DNA of 64,000 nt, from assembly GCA_024195265.1 (NCBI GenBank), contig JAJLRJ010000005.1, forward strand, positions 27,982,473 to 28,046,472. The letters run 5' to 3'. This document shows, piece after piece, positions 28,601 through 42,200 of this stretch. A program made the position numbers and the translations under genes. Each line of letters begins with the position of its first letter. Position 1 is the stretch's first letter. This stretch comes from Dendrophyllia cribrosa. Taxonomy: Eukaryota; Cnidaria; Anthozoa; Scleractinia; Dendrophylliidae. The notes beneath the pieces were generated by a model. That model ran no database searches and was not told the DNA's origin. It saw only the letters and a program-made list of their open reading frames with translations.

Positions 28601-31600
28601 CTGATCGGCCTACGTGGTTTGAGTACTTTAATCCTCTTATTGCTGAAGAATACTTTTTTAAGTGTTTTCATGTTTTATTTTAGTCAGTTCTTTAGGCGAA
28701 AGATAGTCATTTTTAATCCAGGTACGTTCAATTTGTTTCAGTCTGTCTACTGTACAACACATAATAACCAACTGTCACAAGGTACGTTCTTCAGGGCGGG
28801 TTCTAATGACTTGCATATAAAACAAAGTAAACAGAACTCTCACAGATAACATGCAGTTCGTTCCAGGTGCAGGAAAACATGGCTAAATTGAGTGAGAATT
28901 GGCTTTGGTTTTCAGTTCAAAATAGCATTTGTCGTAGGAGGTTTTTTTTCTAGAGAAACGAATAAACCCCACAACTTTATTAAAACTTAAAAACATGCCA
29001 GTGGTGTCAAAAGCGGGAAAATCCAATTAAACCTGGTCGCGGTTCATTTTAGTTCTCGCAAATTGGTTTATGAAAATAATATTTTTGAACTAGTTCTAAG
29101 ACGTGAGAAATGCAAACCCCAAGCAAACAGATGATTGTTTTCGCAATCAAATCAAAAACCGCGTTCTCGCAAATTGGTTTATAAAAATGATTTTTTTGAA
29201 CTAGTTATAGGACGTGGCAAATGTAAAACCTATGCAAACACATGATTGTTTTCACAATCAAATCGAAAACCGCGTTCTCGCAAATTGGTTTATAAAAATA
29301 ATATTTTTGAACTAGTTATAGGACGTGACAAATGTAAATCCCAAGAAACTGACTTGATTGTTTTCACAATTAAATCGAAAACCACGTTCCAGCATTTGTC
29401 AAACTTCGGAAGCGTCCTCCCCTATATTTCCTTGTTGTTTGCAGGTTAATTTATGTAATAGAAATATTTTTTATATTTCGATCAACGTGTACCGCATAAA
29501 GTGAATTTTTTAAAACAGTTTTACGTTTTTGGTTAAGGTCCTATAAGGGTCTGAAATTCCGGACGTTCAACCGTGTTGTTGAAGACCGAAACCCGATTGG
29601 AATTAATTTATCATATATACAGGTCTTTTTTTCAGTACGTGCTTGTAAATAGAATATTAAAATATTTTGGGCAGTATGAGACGTGATTCGCATAGCAATC
29701 AGAATTACTGCACAAAGTAATAGTCATTTCGCAACGAAACGTGGGAAATGTTTTGATCCTCCTATTACAAATCTCTTAAAAACATGCCGAAACGGCGTTC
29801 TTCGTATTTTTCTTACATTTAAAAGTCTAAGCTTGGTGAGCAGGCTTAAGCTTAAAATACTAAAAACTCCCTTCAATATTTTCATTGTAGATGATAATTT
29901 GCTTGGATCACGCGTGCGCAATTTCTTGCTATTCTTGACGTCATTCTTGACGTCTTTTGTGCATAAATAAATGATGGGCTATTAGCCAATGTCAACGTAC
30001 GTATCATCCAACTCTATAGTATTTACTGGTCTAATTATTTATCAGTCAAGAGGTACAGTAAAATCTTTTGTTTTGCAACCGACATTCTTTGCTTACTTTC
30101 ATACATCCATTTCCAGAACGGATGACCGTTTTCTTCATAATCTCAAGAGGTTTCTACAAGATAAACTTATGATAGCATACACTGAATAAATATTCTATTA
30201 TTCGAAAAATAAATGTTAATAATATTGTCAGCTTATCGACGAAAACCAACCACGTAAGCGAATCAATCTTAAATTAACAATGTGCCAATTTGATGCTTTC
30301 TTCAGAAACAACGTTGAACGATGTTTATTCAATTCACATTCGCAGTGACCTTGACAACAGGAAATGTCTGTGTTATTTTTTTTCGTAGTTTCGATTTCTT
30401 TCTTTTTTAATTTATCAACGTGCATGCCCTTCCTTAATAATTCTGCGTCCATATTAATAACTATCCCGCGGGGGTTTCTCGTCACATCCCACGCACCAAA
30501 ACATGGGAAAATTAAGCAAAAAGTAAAAAGAAAAAACTCTAAAGTACCACACGAACGGTTTTACTTGAAAGACTTCAGTTCATGCGCTTTTTTTGTTCAC
30601 AGAGTCAAAAACTAGAACCACCTGCTACGACATAAAAAACGCCGTAAACCGGGGAAATATTGCTCAACAGCTTTCATTAATGTGAGTGATCCGCCATATA
30701 GTCTCAAGAGTAAGACTGTTTTGACAAAAAAAAGACGGTGAATTTTTGATGTGGCACGGTAAACGAATAACGTCCTCGAGTTTAGTAACTCTGTCGGGAT
30801 AGTTTGTAGCGCGAAATTGTATCAGTGTATTTTGATCCAATGTTTACTTGAAACAACTAGCATATAGACCGGTCGAGAAGGCGATTATCGGCATTTAAAA
30901 ACATTTTCTTAAAAAAAAGGAGAGACAATTTGGGTTGTTTTACGCAAAGACATTGCTTAAACAGGCTGTTAGATGAAGTTTCTGCTTTCACAAAGTTTTA
31001 AGTAAGAGGAAATTGAAAACAACACAAATAATTGATTCAGGTTTAAAATTTGCACATAGCTAAAACCAAGAAAAAGCTGGCTTGCAAATACAGCCGCCTC
31101 TCATCGTTCCCGGCCCCCTAGCGAATAAAAAAGTTAACAAGTTAACTTTTTGTTGATAACCGAACTCATTGGAACAGGCCAGCTTGTCTGTGAGCACATA
31201 TAGATTAATGATATATCTCAGACCCTGGTTGTTAAAAAGGTGGATAAATCACTATCCAGTGGATCAGTATTGTGTTATCCGCTGGATAGATCCGGTGGAT
31301 GGCGCTATCCACCTTTTGACAACCTGGTCCTGGTGTTTAGTCTTGACAATGATATTTTCTGCCGTAAATTATGTTTTGGTCACCCTTTTGTGTGTTGATA
31401 ATGGTCAAATCTACGCCCTGACTAGCTCTTTTCACAAAAGGGCCAGAACTAATGACAAAAAGCATTTATTTTTTGACTTCTTTAGGTATAAAACCTGTAA
31501 TTGATTCACGGATCAGTGAACTTGGTTTAAACGTTTTAGATTGTTTTTTTTTTTTTCAATTTTGATCTCGAGTATGAAAAACTAACGTCAGAATTGCTCC

Positions 31601-33203
31601 TGCTTAAAGAAGCGTATTCTTTTCAAAGCAGCTGCAACATGGTATTTTGGACATTGGACAATGGAAATTGCGAAGGCCGATTAATTTGTCAATATTTGAG
31701 ATATTCCCGTGATGTTTTTTATCCATTTCACAAAAAGCTTTTAATCTTTGACAAGAAAATCTATTTTCTCTGTAACTCAAGACAATTCTATGAAGTTATT
31801 GAATGGTCTTCACTCCGTACGCTCGGGCGATTGAAACAGTCATACATCAGGTGAATGGATAGAATTGGCTTAGTTTCAATTAAAAAATCGGCGTTAAATT
31901 TACTTTATCTTCACCTAAACCTTACAGAATAAAGAAAAATCTTACATGCAATGGTACTATAACTCAATAAAAATAACACCAGAATTAAATAGAGCTCTTT
32001 GACATTCGCTCATTTGCATTTCCTAAAGCAAAATTAAGATGAGAAAAAAGTTTGTCGATAGTTATGTCAGAAAGCGTACAGGCGATCGATGGATTTCAGG
32101 AAAAAGTAAAATTGTATCATCGATGCAACTGCTAGCCTGAAACCCTCTCACTAGATAAATGAGAGATTTTATTTTTGTCTTTTTACGGCCGATTCTCAAC
32201 CTGCTACTAACTAACGAAACTGAAAAAGTAATAAGTTTTTTTATTTCCTTTCAGTACATAACAGGATTAAAAAAAAAATTGGACTGCGGGACTGGACTTT
32301 AGGTTATGGACTGTGGAATGCGTGTCATATTAATGTCGATTTTTACTGATTTCATTGCTTTTAAAAGTAGTCTTTTCAAATGTAACAGAAATAATTCACG
32401 GTTTGGGAAGTAATAGACAAGTAATTTGATATCCATGATATTATGTAAACAAAAGAAGACTTGAATTTTATAGTTTTAACTTCACACGCGTCGCCTTATG
32501 CAAAGATGTCTGTGTATTTTTTGCAATTTCGATTTCCAAATCAGTTTCTCGGGCAATTTTCGATACACAACTGGTGTATTTTATTCGAAGTAGTCATACA
32601 AGTTATTATAGACCGAAAAAAATTGTTTTTGAGAGAGACGGTTTGAGCCCGGTCGTTTACTGATTTCATTGCTTTTAAAAGTAGTCTTTTCAAATGTAAC
32701 AAAAAGAAGTCACGGTTTGGAGAATATTAGACGAGTGTGGATTTGATCGGGAATCAATAAATTAAAAATTCGCGAGTACAGAAAACGTGTCTTGAGTGTG
32801 TCACGCAAAATTCGTTCAGGGCGTAGGGGTGCGTGAAACTTTCTCACGTCAGCGCATGAGTATAGGCTACATGTAGCCTCTTGTTACAAATACTTTTATA
32901 CATTTGTGTGAAGTAGTTTTTATGATACGGGGGCTGACGAAATTTCCCTTTCCCACCCCCGGGTGGCTTAAGGGTTGAAGAAGGTATATTCCACGGCGTC
33001 ATCGAAATATTTTCTCTCCTTCGTAATTGCCCGCCGTTTAGACACAGAGAATCCAATAAACGAATCAGAAACCGAAGCAAATACATATCGGCGGCGTCAA
33101 TCACAAAGCGTAGCAATGCAAAACCTAACCAATCGCTAAATAGGCCATTTCCGAGTTGCCTTTAGCCTCTCTATCAAAGCGAGGCTAGGTGCGAAACCTT
33201 TCA

Positions 33204-33234
<31 letters not shown>

Positions 33235-36200
33235 GAAAACTTATTTTCATATGAAAGGTTGCGCACCTAGCCTCGCTTTGACAACGAGGCGTAACGTAAC
33301 TCGGAAATGGCCTATTGATAACTTCGCTTTTTCGCAATTAGCATTTTAAGTGGATACTCCACTGTCAGGAAATTTCTGCGTACCGCCATACAAGTGAACT
33401 TTTTTAATTCCAAAAATATTTGTTTTTTTTTTAATTTCCCGAGCATGACTCTAAAATCTGCGAACAAAAAAAGATCCGCCATTTCAGGGTAATATAATAT
33501 ATGTCGTCTAATATACTGGCATAAAACCAATTCTACGGCACAAAAAATGTGGGCGTGCTTAACTGAAGTACCACTTAAGGCGGGGGTACACGTGAATTTC
33601 AATGAAATTTTAAGAGGTTTAAAGAAGGGATAGAAAAGGAAAATGATGTATTGAAAACCAACAGACAGTTGATACCCACGCAAGAGCAACCCAGGTTGAT
33701 AGTGGACTATTTTGGTGTCATCTACTGTTTTTTAACTTTAAATTATAATTCAGTTAAAACTAGATTAAATCTTTAAATATTTCTTATTTCCCTAAATTTT
33801 ACAAATCCTTTGAGTAAAACTATTTTTTCTCCCAAACATACAGTACACAAAAATCACCCAAATGTACAAAACACCCCATAATATAGATTCATGAGATAAG
33901 CAGGGAGTTTTTGGATTGCTTGAAACTGAACGAGATATTTACATTAAACCCATGCTAAGTGGTGGAAAATCGTCATTCCGGTGGACCCCCGTATTAAGTT
34001 AACCTTTCAATGACTATTGACTGAAGTCAAGAAATCCTCTCTTGATAAGGTTTCTGCTTCCAGAAACCTTTCGCCTGCTACTCTCTGAAGTTTCAAGAGC
34101 AGCCATTAAGACCTCCTTTTTAACTCAGTTAGAACAAAACTAGCTTAACTGCTCATTCGCCCATTGCGCTTGAGGTTTCTCATTAGGAACTTCAGACGAA
34201 GTTAAATTTTTCAGGATTGCTATTGTTTATTACCGTACCCAAATTCGCAATTTGCCAATCAGAAGCCTAGTCTACTGTCTTGATATCCTACAATATCAAG
34301 TCACTGACCTGATATCGCACGATTTTATGGTGCAAAGTTTGAAAATTCAACTATTAACGTCAACCTTACCTCTGGTTCCAAAAGATCCCCTAACTGATCG
34401 TTTGAACTGCTGAAGTGAGTATTTAAAGCTTCCATGTGACATTTACACCATTTATGTGTTCAGGTTCCCTCGAGATAAGTCTTGTAAAGGATTTATTCGG
34501 CATACACTGTAATTTTCTCGTTTTCAAATGCCGATAATAGTTTTGCAGAGAAGGGTTTTACACATATTTTGCTACCACGATTTCTCGCTTTGCTCGCTGT
34601 ATAAAACTCAAAGTAAAATTATTTTTCATTCATCACTTTTTGCGCCGTTTGTTGACTCGTATTATTCTCCTCGCTCGTTTGGTATTTTGTCTCGACTGCG
34701 ACTCGCCAAACTACGAATCATGGCTCGCCTAAACACGTCTGATATGCCGCCGAAGCGTACCAAAAAGGTACGATTAGGTATAATAATTATTTTATTCTTG
34801 TCAAATACCTAAAGTGTTTTCAAGTTTTAACTCGGTCACTGCTTCAATTTATAGTAGTCAGACATTTTTGTGGGAACAGAGATGGGGCAGTATTGTCCGC
34901 GCCTACCTTCTACCAGTGTGACCTGGGTTCGATTCTCGGTCTCGGTGTCGTATCACTATGTGGGTTGAGTTTGTTGTTGGTTCTCGACCTTGCTCCGATA
35001 GTGTTTTTTCCTCCGGTTCTGCGGTTTGTTTGTTTTTCTCCCTCCTTAAAACCAATATTTCTAACTTCCAATTTGATCTGGTATCTGAGTGCCACAGGTT
35101 TGTCAGTCATTGAGTGCCGCCCTCGTTAAACATAACCGATTTTATTAATTTATTTGTGATCTAGGCAAGGTTTCTTTGTTTCCGATTTGAACGGCTGATC
35201 AACTGTCAACACGGTTCTGTTCCTCAGAGCGGTTTCTAACAACAGTATATAAAAAAAGTAAACAGAACTCATACCAAAAACATGTAATTGGTTCCAAGTG
35301 CAGGAACACATTCCTAAAGTAATTAATAATTGGTTTTGGTCTTGATTAATTCTGTCCTCAGAGCATTTTCTAGAGAAACGAATACAACTAATGAGGACAA
35401 AGTTATTATAACAGCAAACAAAAAGAGGAAAAACTTACTTAAACCAAGTCACGATTTATTTTTCTTATGACAAATTGGTTTATAAAAATAGCATTTCTGA
35501 ACCAGTCAGGACGTGACAAATGCAAATCTAAAGCAAACACACAATTGCTTTCACAATCGAAAACTACGCCGTGCTAGCAGCTGTAAAGTTTCGAATTATC
35601 CTTCCCTAGATTCCTTGTTGTCCACAAGTTATTTGCAATAAAATATTCTTGATACTATATGGCCATTGTGTACAATATCAAGTAAATTTATTTTTAAAAC
35701 AGTGTTAAGTTATTCTTTAAGGTTCTGATTTGCAACATTAATCAGAATCAGAATCAGATTGAGACACAAATTTAAAAAAATTATGTGGGTACTGAGGACA
35801 AATCCAGATCCAGTGCCGTTCGTTTCCGAAACTTTCTTCGCTGAAAATTTAAGATATCGTTTGTTCTGGAAGAAATATGAAGACGCCAGACATTCGACGA
35901 GGTTTGTAACAAAAATTTTGTTAGAGTTTTTACAAAGCTTGTGTAAAGGATGTCATTAGCAATTTTAGTAAGCAATCTGTAAACTGAACTGAATAAACGT
36001 ATAGCTTTGCGTCTTAAATTCTTTTGAAAAGGGGTAAGAATATATATTAGGTACCAATAAAAGTCGTAAAATGGTGTGAAATAAGGCTAACGTTACAAGA
36101 CAGAGCTCTTTCAAGTTTCAGAAGCCGCTCATCCACCTAATGGCGTTCGAGTTTCTCATTTACAACATCAAACGAATGTCAGTTGTGTTTTTTTTTTTTG

Positions 36201-39200
36201 CACGATTCTGACTTAATAAATGTCTGATTTGAAAATCCGCCTACGTGGTTTGAGTACTTGAATCCTCTTATTGCTGAAGAATACTTATTTAAAGTGTTTT
36301 CATGTTTTATCTCAGTCAGTTCTTCTAGCGAAAAGAAGGCATTTTTAATCCAGGCACGTTCAATTTGGTTCAGTCTGTCTACTGAACAACAGCGGGTTCT
36401 AATGACATGTAGTATAAAACGAATTAAATAAAACTCTTACCAGTTCGTTCCAGGTGTAGGAAACACGGCTAAATTAAGTCGGAATTGGTTTTAGTTTTCA
36501 GTTTTTCACTGGTTGTCAAAATAGCATTTTTCTAAGAAAATTTTTTCTAGAAAAACAATAAACCCCACAAGAAGACGTTGTTAAAACTCAAGGCAAAAAC
36601 ATGCCAGCGGTGTCAAAAGCGGGAAAATCCAATTAAACAAGGTCGCGGTCATTTTAGTTCTCGCAAATTCGTTATATTTTTGAACTAGTTATAGGACGTG
36701 ACAAATGCAAATCCCAAGAAACACTTTATTGTTTTCAAATTCAATCGAAAACCGCGTTCTAGCAAATTGGTTTATAAAAAATATTTTTGAACTAGTTTTA
36801 GGACGTGACAAATGTTAATCCCAAGAAACACTTTATTGTTTTCAAATTCAATCGAAAACCGCGTTCTCGCAAATTGGTTTATAACAATAATATTTTTGAA
36901 CTAGTTACAGGACGTGACTAATGTAAAACCCATGCAAACAAATCATTGTTTTCACAATCAAACCGAAAACCGCGTTCCAGCATTTGTCAAACTTCGGAAG
37001 CGTCTTTCCCTAAATTTCCTTGTCGTTTGCAGGTTAATTTATGTAATAGAAATATTCTTATTGTTTCGATCAATGCGTACCGCATGAAGTAAAATTTTTC
37101 AAACAGTTTTACGTTTTTGGTTAACGTCCTATAAGGGTTGAAAAAAAAAGCTCGAGGACACGATTGTGGCATGTATTAACGAACAAAATTTAGAATAGAA
37201 TCCCGGACGTTAAACCATGTTGCTAAAGACTGAAACCAGCAAAACTCTCAACACAACCCGATTTGAATTAATTTATCATATATATAAACATTATTTTTTT
37301 CAATACACGCTTGTAAATAGAATATTAGAAAATTTCGGGCAGTATGAAACGTGATTCGCATAGCAATCAGAATTACTGCACATAGTAAGAGTCATTTCAC
37401 AACGAAATGTGGGAAATGTTTTGATCCTCCTGTTACAAATCTCTTGAAAACATGCCGAAACGGCGTTTTTCATATTTTTCTTACATTTAAAAGTCTAAGC
37501 TTGATGAGCAGGCTTAAGCTTAAAATACTAAAAACTCCCTTCAATATTTTCATTGTAGATCACAATTTGCCTGGATCACGCGTGCGCAATTTCTTGCCGT
37601 TCTTGACGTCATTCTTGACGTCTTTTGTGCATAAATAAATGATGGGCTATTAGCCAATGTCAACGTACGTATCATCCAACTCTATGGTATTTACTGGTCT
37701 AATTATTTATCAGTCAAGAGGTACAGTAAAATATTTTGTTTTGCAACCGACATTCTTTGCTTACTTTCATACATCCATTTCTAGAACGGATGACCGTTTT
37801 CTTCATAATCTCAAGAGGTTTCTACAAGATAAACTTATGATAGCATACACTGAATAAATATTCTATTATTCGAAAAATAAATGTTAATAATATTGTCAGC
37901 TTATCGACGAAAACCAACCACGTAAGCGAATTAATCTTAAATTAACAATGTGCCAATTTGATGCTTTCTTCAGAAACAACGTTGAACGATGTTTATTCAA
38001 TTCACATTCGCAGTGACCTTGACAACAGGAAATGTCTGTGTGTTATTTTTTTCGTAGTTTCGATTTCTTTCTTTTTTAATTTATCAACGTGCATGCCCTT
38101 CCTTAATAATTCTGCGTCCATATTAATAACTATCCCGCGGGGGTTTCTCCTCACATCCCACGCACCAAAAAGCACCACACGAACGATTTTACTTGACAGT
38201 CTTCAGTTCATACGCTTTTTTTGTTCACGGAGTCAAAAGCTAGAACCACCTGCTACGACATAATAAACGCCGTGAACCGGGGAAATATTGCTCAACAGCT
38301 TACATTAATGTGAGTGATCCGCCATTTAGTCTCAAGAGTAAGACTGTTTTGCAAAAAAAAAAAAAAAAAAAAGACGGTGAATTGATAATGTGGCACGGTA
38401 AACGAATAACGTCCTCGAGTTTAGTAACTTTGTAGGGATAGTTTGTAGCGCGCGATTGTATCAGTGTATATTTGATCCAATGTTTACTTGAAACAACTAG
38501 CATATAGACCGAGAAAATTAGCGAACAAAAGAAAGATCCGCCATTTCAGGGTAATATAATATATGTCGTCTAATATACTGGCATAAAACCAATTCTACGG
38601 CACAAAAAATGTGGGCGTGCTTAACTGAAGTACCACTTAATGCGGGGGTACACGTGAATTTCAATGAAATTTTAAGAGGTTTAAAGAAGGGATAGAAAAG
38701 GAAAATGATGTATTGAAAACCAACAGACAGTTGATACCCACGCAAGAGCAACCCAGGTTGATAGTGGACTATTTTGGTGTCATCTACTGTTTTTTAACTT
38801 TAAATTATAATTCAGTTAAAACTAGATTAAATCTTTAAATATTTCTTATTTCCCTAAATTTTACAAATCCTTTGAGAAAAACTATTTTTTCTCCCAAACA
38901 TACAGTACACTAAAATCACCCAAAAATGTACAAAACACATGAGATAAGTAGGGAGTTTCTGGATTGCTTGAAACGTGAACGAGATATTTACATTAAATTC
39001 ATGCTAAGTGGTGGAAAATCGTCATTCCGGTGGACCCCGGTATTAAGTTAACCTTTCAATGAATATTGACTGAAGTCAAGAAATCCTCTCTTGATAAGGT
39101 TTCTGCTTCCAGAAACCTTTCGCCTGCTACTCTTTGAAGTTTCGAGAGCAGCCATTAAGACCTCCTTTTTAACTCAGTAAGAACAAAACTAGCTTAACTG

Positions 39201-42200
39201 CTCATTCGCCCATTGCGCTTGAGGTTTCTCATCAGGAACTTCAGACGAAGTTAAATTTTTCAGGATTGCTATTGTTTATTACCGTACCCAAATTCACAAT
39301 TAGCCAGCCTAGTCTACTGTCTTGATATCCTACAATATCAAGTCACTGACCTGATATCGCACGGTTTTATGGTGCAAAGTTTGAAAATCCAACTATGAAC
39401 GTCAACTTTACCTCTGGTTCCAAAAGATCCCCCAACTGATCGTTTGAACTGCTGAAGTGAGTATTTAAAGCTTTCATGTGACATTTACACAATTTATGTG
39501 TTCAGGTTCCCTCGAGATAAGACTTGTAAATGATTTACTCGGCATACACTGTAATTTTCTCGTTTTCAAATGCCGATAATAGTTTTGCAGAGAACATATT
39601 TTGCTTCCACGATTTCTCACTTTGATCGCTGTATAAAACTCAAAGTAAACTTATTTTTCATTCATCACTTTTTGCGCCGTTTGTTGAGTCGTATTATTCT
39701 CCTCGCTCGTTTGGTATTTTGTCTCGACTGCGTCTCGCCAAACTACGAACCATGGCTCGACTAAACACGCCTGATATGCCACCGAAGCGTACCAAAAAGG
39801 TACGATTAGGTATAATAATTATTTTATTCTTGTCAAATACCTCAAGTGTTTTCACGTTTTAACTCGGTCACTGCTTCAATTTATAGTAGTCAGACATTTT
39901 TGTGGGAACAGGGATGGGGCAGTATTGTCCTCGCCTACCTTCTACCAGTGTGACCTGGGTTCGATTCTCGGTCTCGGTGTCGTATCACTATGTGGGTTGA
40001 GTTTGTTGTTGGTTCTCGACCTTGCTCCGATAGTGTTTTTTCCTCCGGTTCTGCGGTTTGTTTGTTTTTCTCCCTCCTTAAAACCAATATTTCTAACTTC
40101 CAATTTGATCTGGTATCTGAGTGCCACAGGTTTGTCAGTCACTGAGTGCCGCCCTCGTTAAACATAACCGATTTTATTAATTTATTTGTGATCTAGGCAA
40201 GGTTTCTTTGTTTCCGATTTGAACGGCTGATCAACTGTCAACACGGTTCGGTTCCTCAGAGCGGTTTCTAACAACAGTATATAAAAAAAGTAAACAGAAC
40301 TCATACCAAAAACATGTAATTGGTTCCAAGTGCAGGAACACATTCCTAAATTTATTAATAATTGGTTTTGGTCTTGATTAGTTCTGTCCTCAGAGCATTT
40401 CCTAGAGAAACGAATACAACTAATGAGGACAAAGTTATTAGAACAGCAAACAAAAAGAGGAAAAACTTACTTAAACCAAGTCACGATTCATTTTTCTTAT
40501 GACAAATTGGTTTATAAAAATAGCATTTCTGAACCAGTCAGGACGTGACAAATGCAAATCTAAAGCAAACACATGATTGCTTTCACAATCGAAAACTTCG
40601 CCGTGCTAGCAGCTGTAAAGTTTCGAATTATCCTTCCCTAGATTCCTTGTTGTCCACAAGTTATTTGCAATAAAATATTCTTGATACTATATGGCCATTG
40701 TGTACAATATCAAGTAAATTTATTTTGAAACATTGTTAAGTTATTCTTTGAGGTTCTGATTTGCATAATTAATCGAAAGGAGAATCAGATTGAGACACAA
40801 ATTTAAAAAAAATTATGTGGGTACTGAGGACAAATCCAGATCCAGTGCCGTTCGTTTCCGAAACTTTCTTCGCTGAAAATTTAAGATATCGTTTGTTCTG
40901 GAAGAAATATGAAGACGCCAGACATTCGACGAGGTTTGTAACAAAAATTTTGTTAGAGTTTTTACAAAGCTTGTGTAAAGGATGTCATTAGCAATTTTAG
41001 TAAGCAATCTGTAAACTGAACTGAATAAACGTATAGCTTTGTTTCTAAAATTCTTTTGAAAAGGGGTAAGAATATATATTAGGTACCAATAAAAGTCGTA
41101 AAATGGTGTGAAATAAGGCTAATGTTACAAGACAGAGCTCTTTCAAGTTTCAGAAGCCGCTCATCCACCTAATGGCGTTTGAGTTTCTCATTTACAACAT
41201 GAAATGAATGTCAGGTTTTTTTTTTACGATTCTGACTTAATAAGTGTCTCTGATCGGTCTACGTGGTTGGAGTGCTTTAATCCTCTTATTGCTGAAGAAT
41301 ACTTATTTAAAGTGTTTTCATGTTTTATCTTAGTCAGTTCTTTAGGCGAAAGATAGTCATTTTTAATCCAGGCACGTTCAATTTGTTTCTGTCTGTCTAC
41401 TGAACAACATAAGACCACATAATAACCAACTGTCACAAGGTACGTTCTTCAGGGCGGGTTCTAATGACATGCATATAAAACAAAGTAAACAGAACTCTTA
41501 CGGATAACATGCAGTTAGTTCCAGGTTCAGGAAAACATGGCTAAATTGAGTAAAAACTGGTTTTGGTTTTCAGTTCAAAATAGCATTTGTCGTAGGAATT
41601 TTTTCTAGAGAAACGAATAAACCCCACAACTTTATTGAAACTAAAAAACATGCCCGCGGTGTCAAAAGCGGGAAAATCCAATTAAACTAGGTCGCGGTTC
41701 ATTTTAGTTCTCGCAAATTGGTTTATGTAAATAATATTTTTGAACTAGTTCCAACACGTGAGAAATGCAAACCCCAAGCAAACACATGATTGTTTTCACA
41801 ATCAAATCGAAAACCGCGTTCTCGCAAATTGGTTTATAAAAATAATATTTTTGAACTAGTTATAGGACGTGACAAATGTAAATCCCAAGAAATACTTGAT
41901 TATTTTCACAATCAAACCGAAAACCGCGTTCCAGCATTTGTCAAACTTCAGAAGCGTCTTTCCCTATAAAATTTCCTTGTCGTTTGCAGATTAATTTATG
42001 TAATAGAAATATTCTTATTGTTTCGATCAATGCGTACCGCATGAAGTAAAATATTTCAAACAGTTTTACGTTTTTGGTTAACGTCCTATAAGGGTTGAAA
42101 AAAAAAAAAAGCTCGAGGACACGATTGTGGTATGTATTAACGAACAAAATTTAAAATAGAATCCCGGACGTTAAACCATGTTGCTAAAGACTGAAACCAG

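Larger units (their letters stand above)
27453..35108 (+). repeat. Tandem block, copy 1 (7.66 kb)
   Basis: It begins GAGTGCCGCCCTCGTTAAAC and is the longest copy. It contains an internal 112-bp subrepeat array (29050-29400), a MITE at 31223-31329, a MITE at 33143-33312, the candidate exon at 34720, and a SINE-like end. The block is mainly non-coding. It lies in the 30-kb CLHC1-like intron. Confidence 0.85.

Noticed and set aside
37351..37638. Conserved frame MIRIAIRITAHSKSHF, present in all three block copies, as a gene
   Set aside because: Its conservation is explained by recent block duplication. In copy 3 it is broken by the MITE, and no domain is visible.
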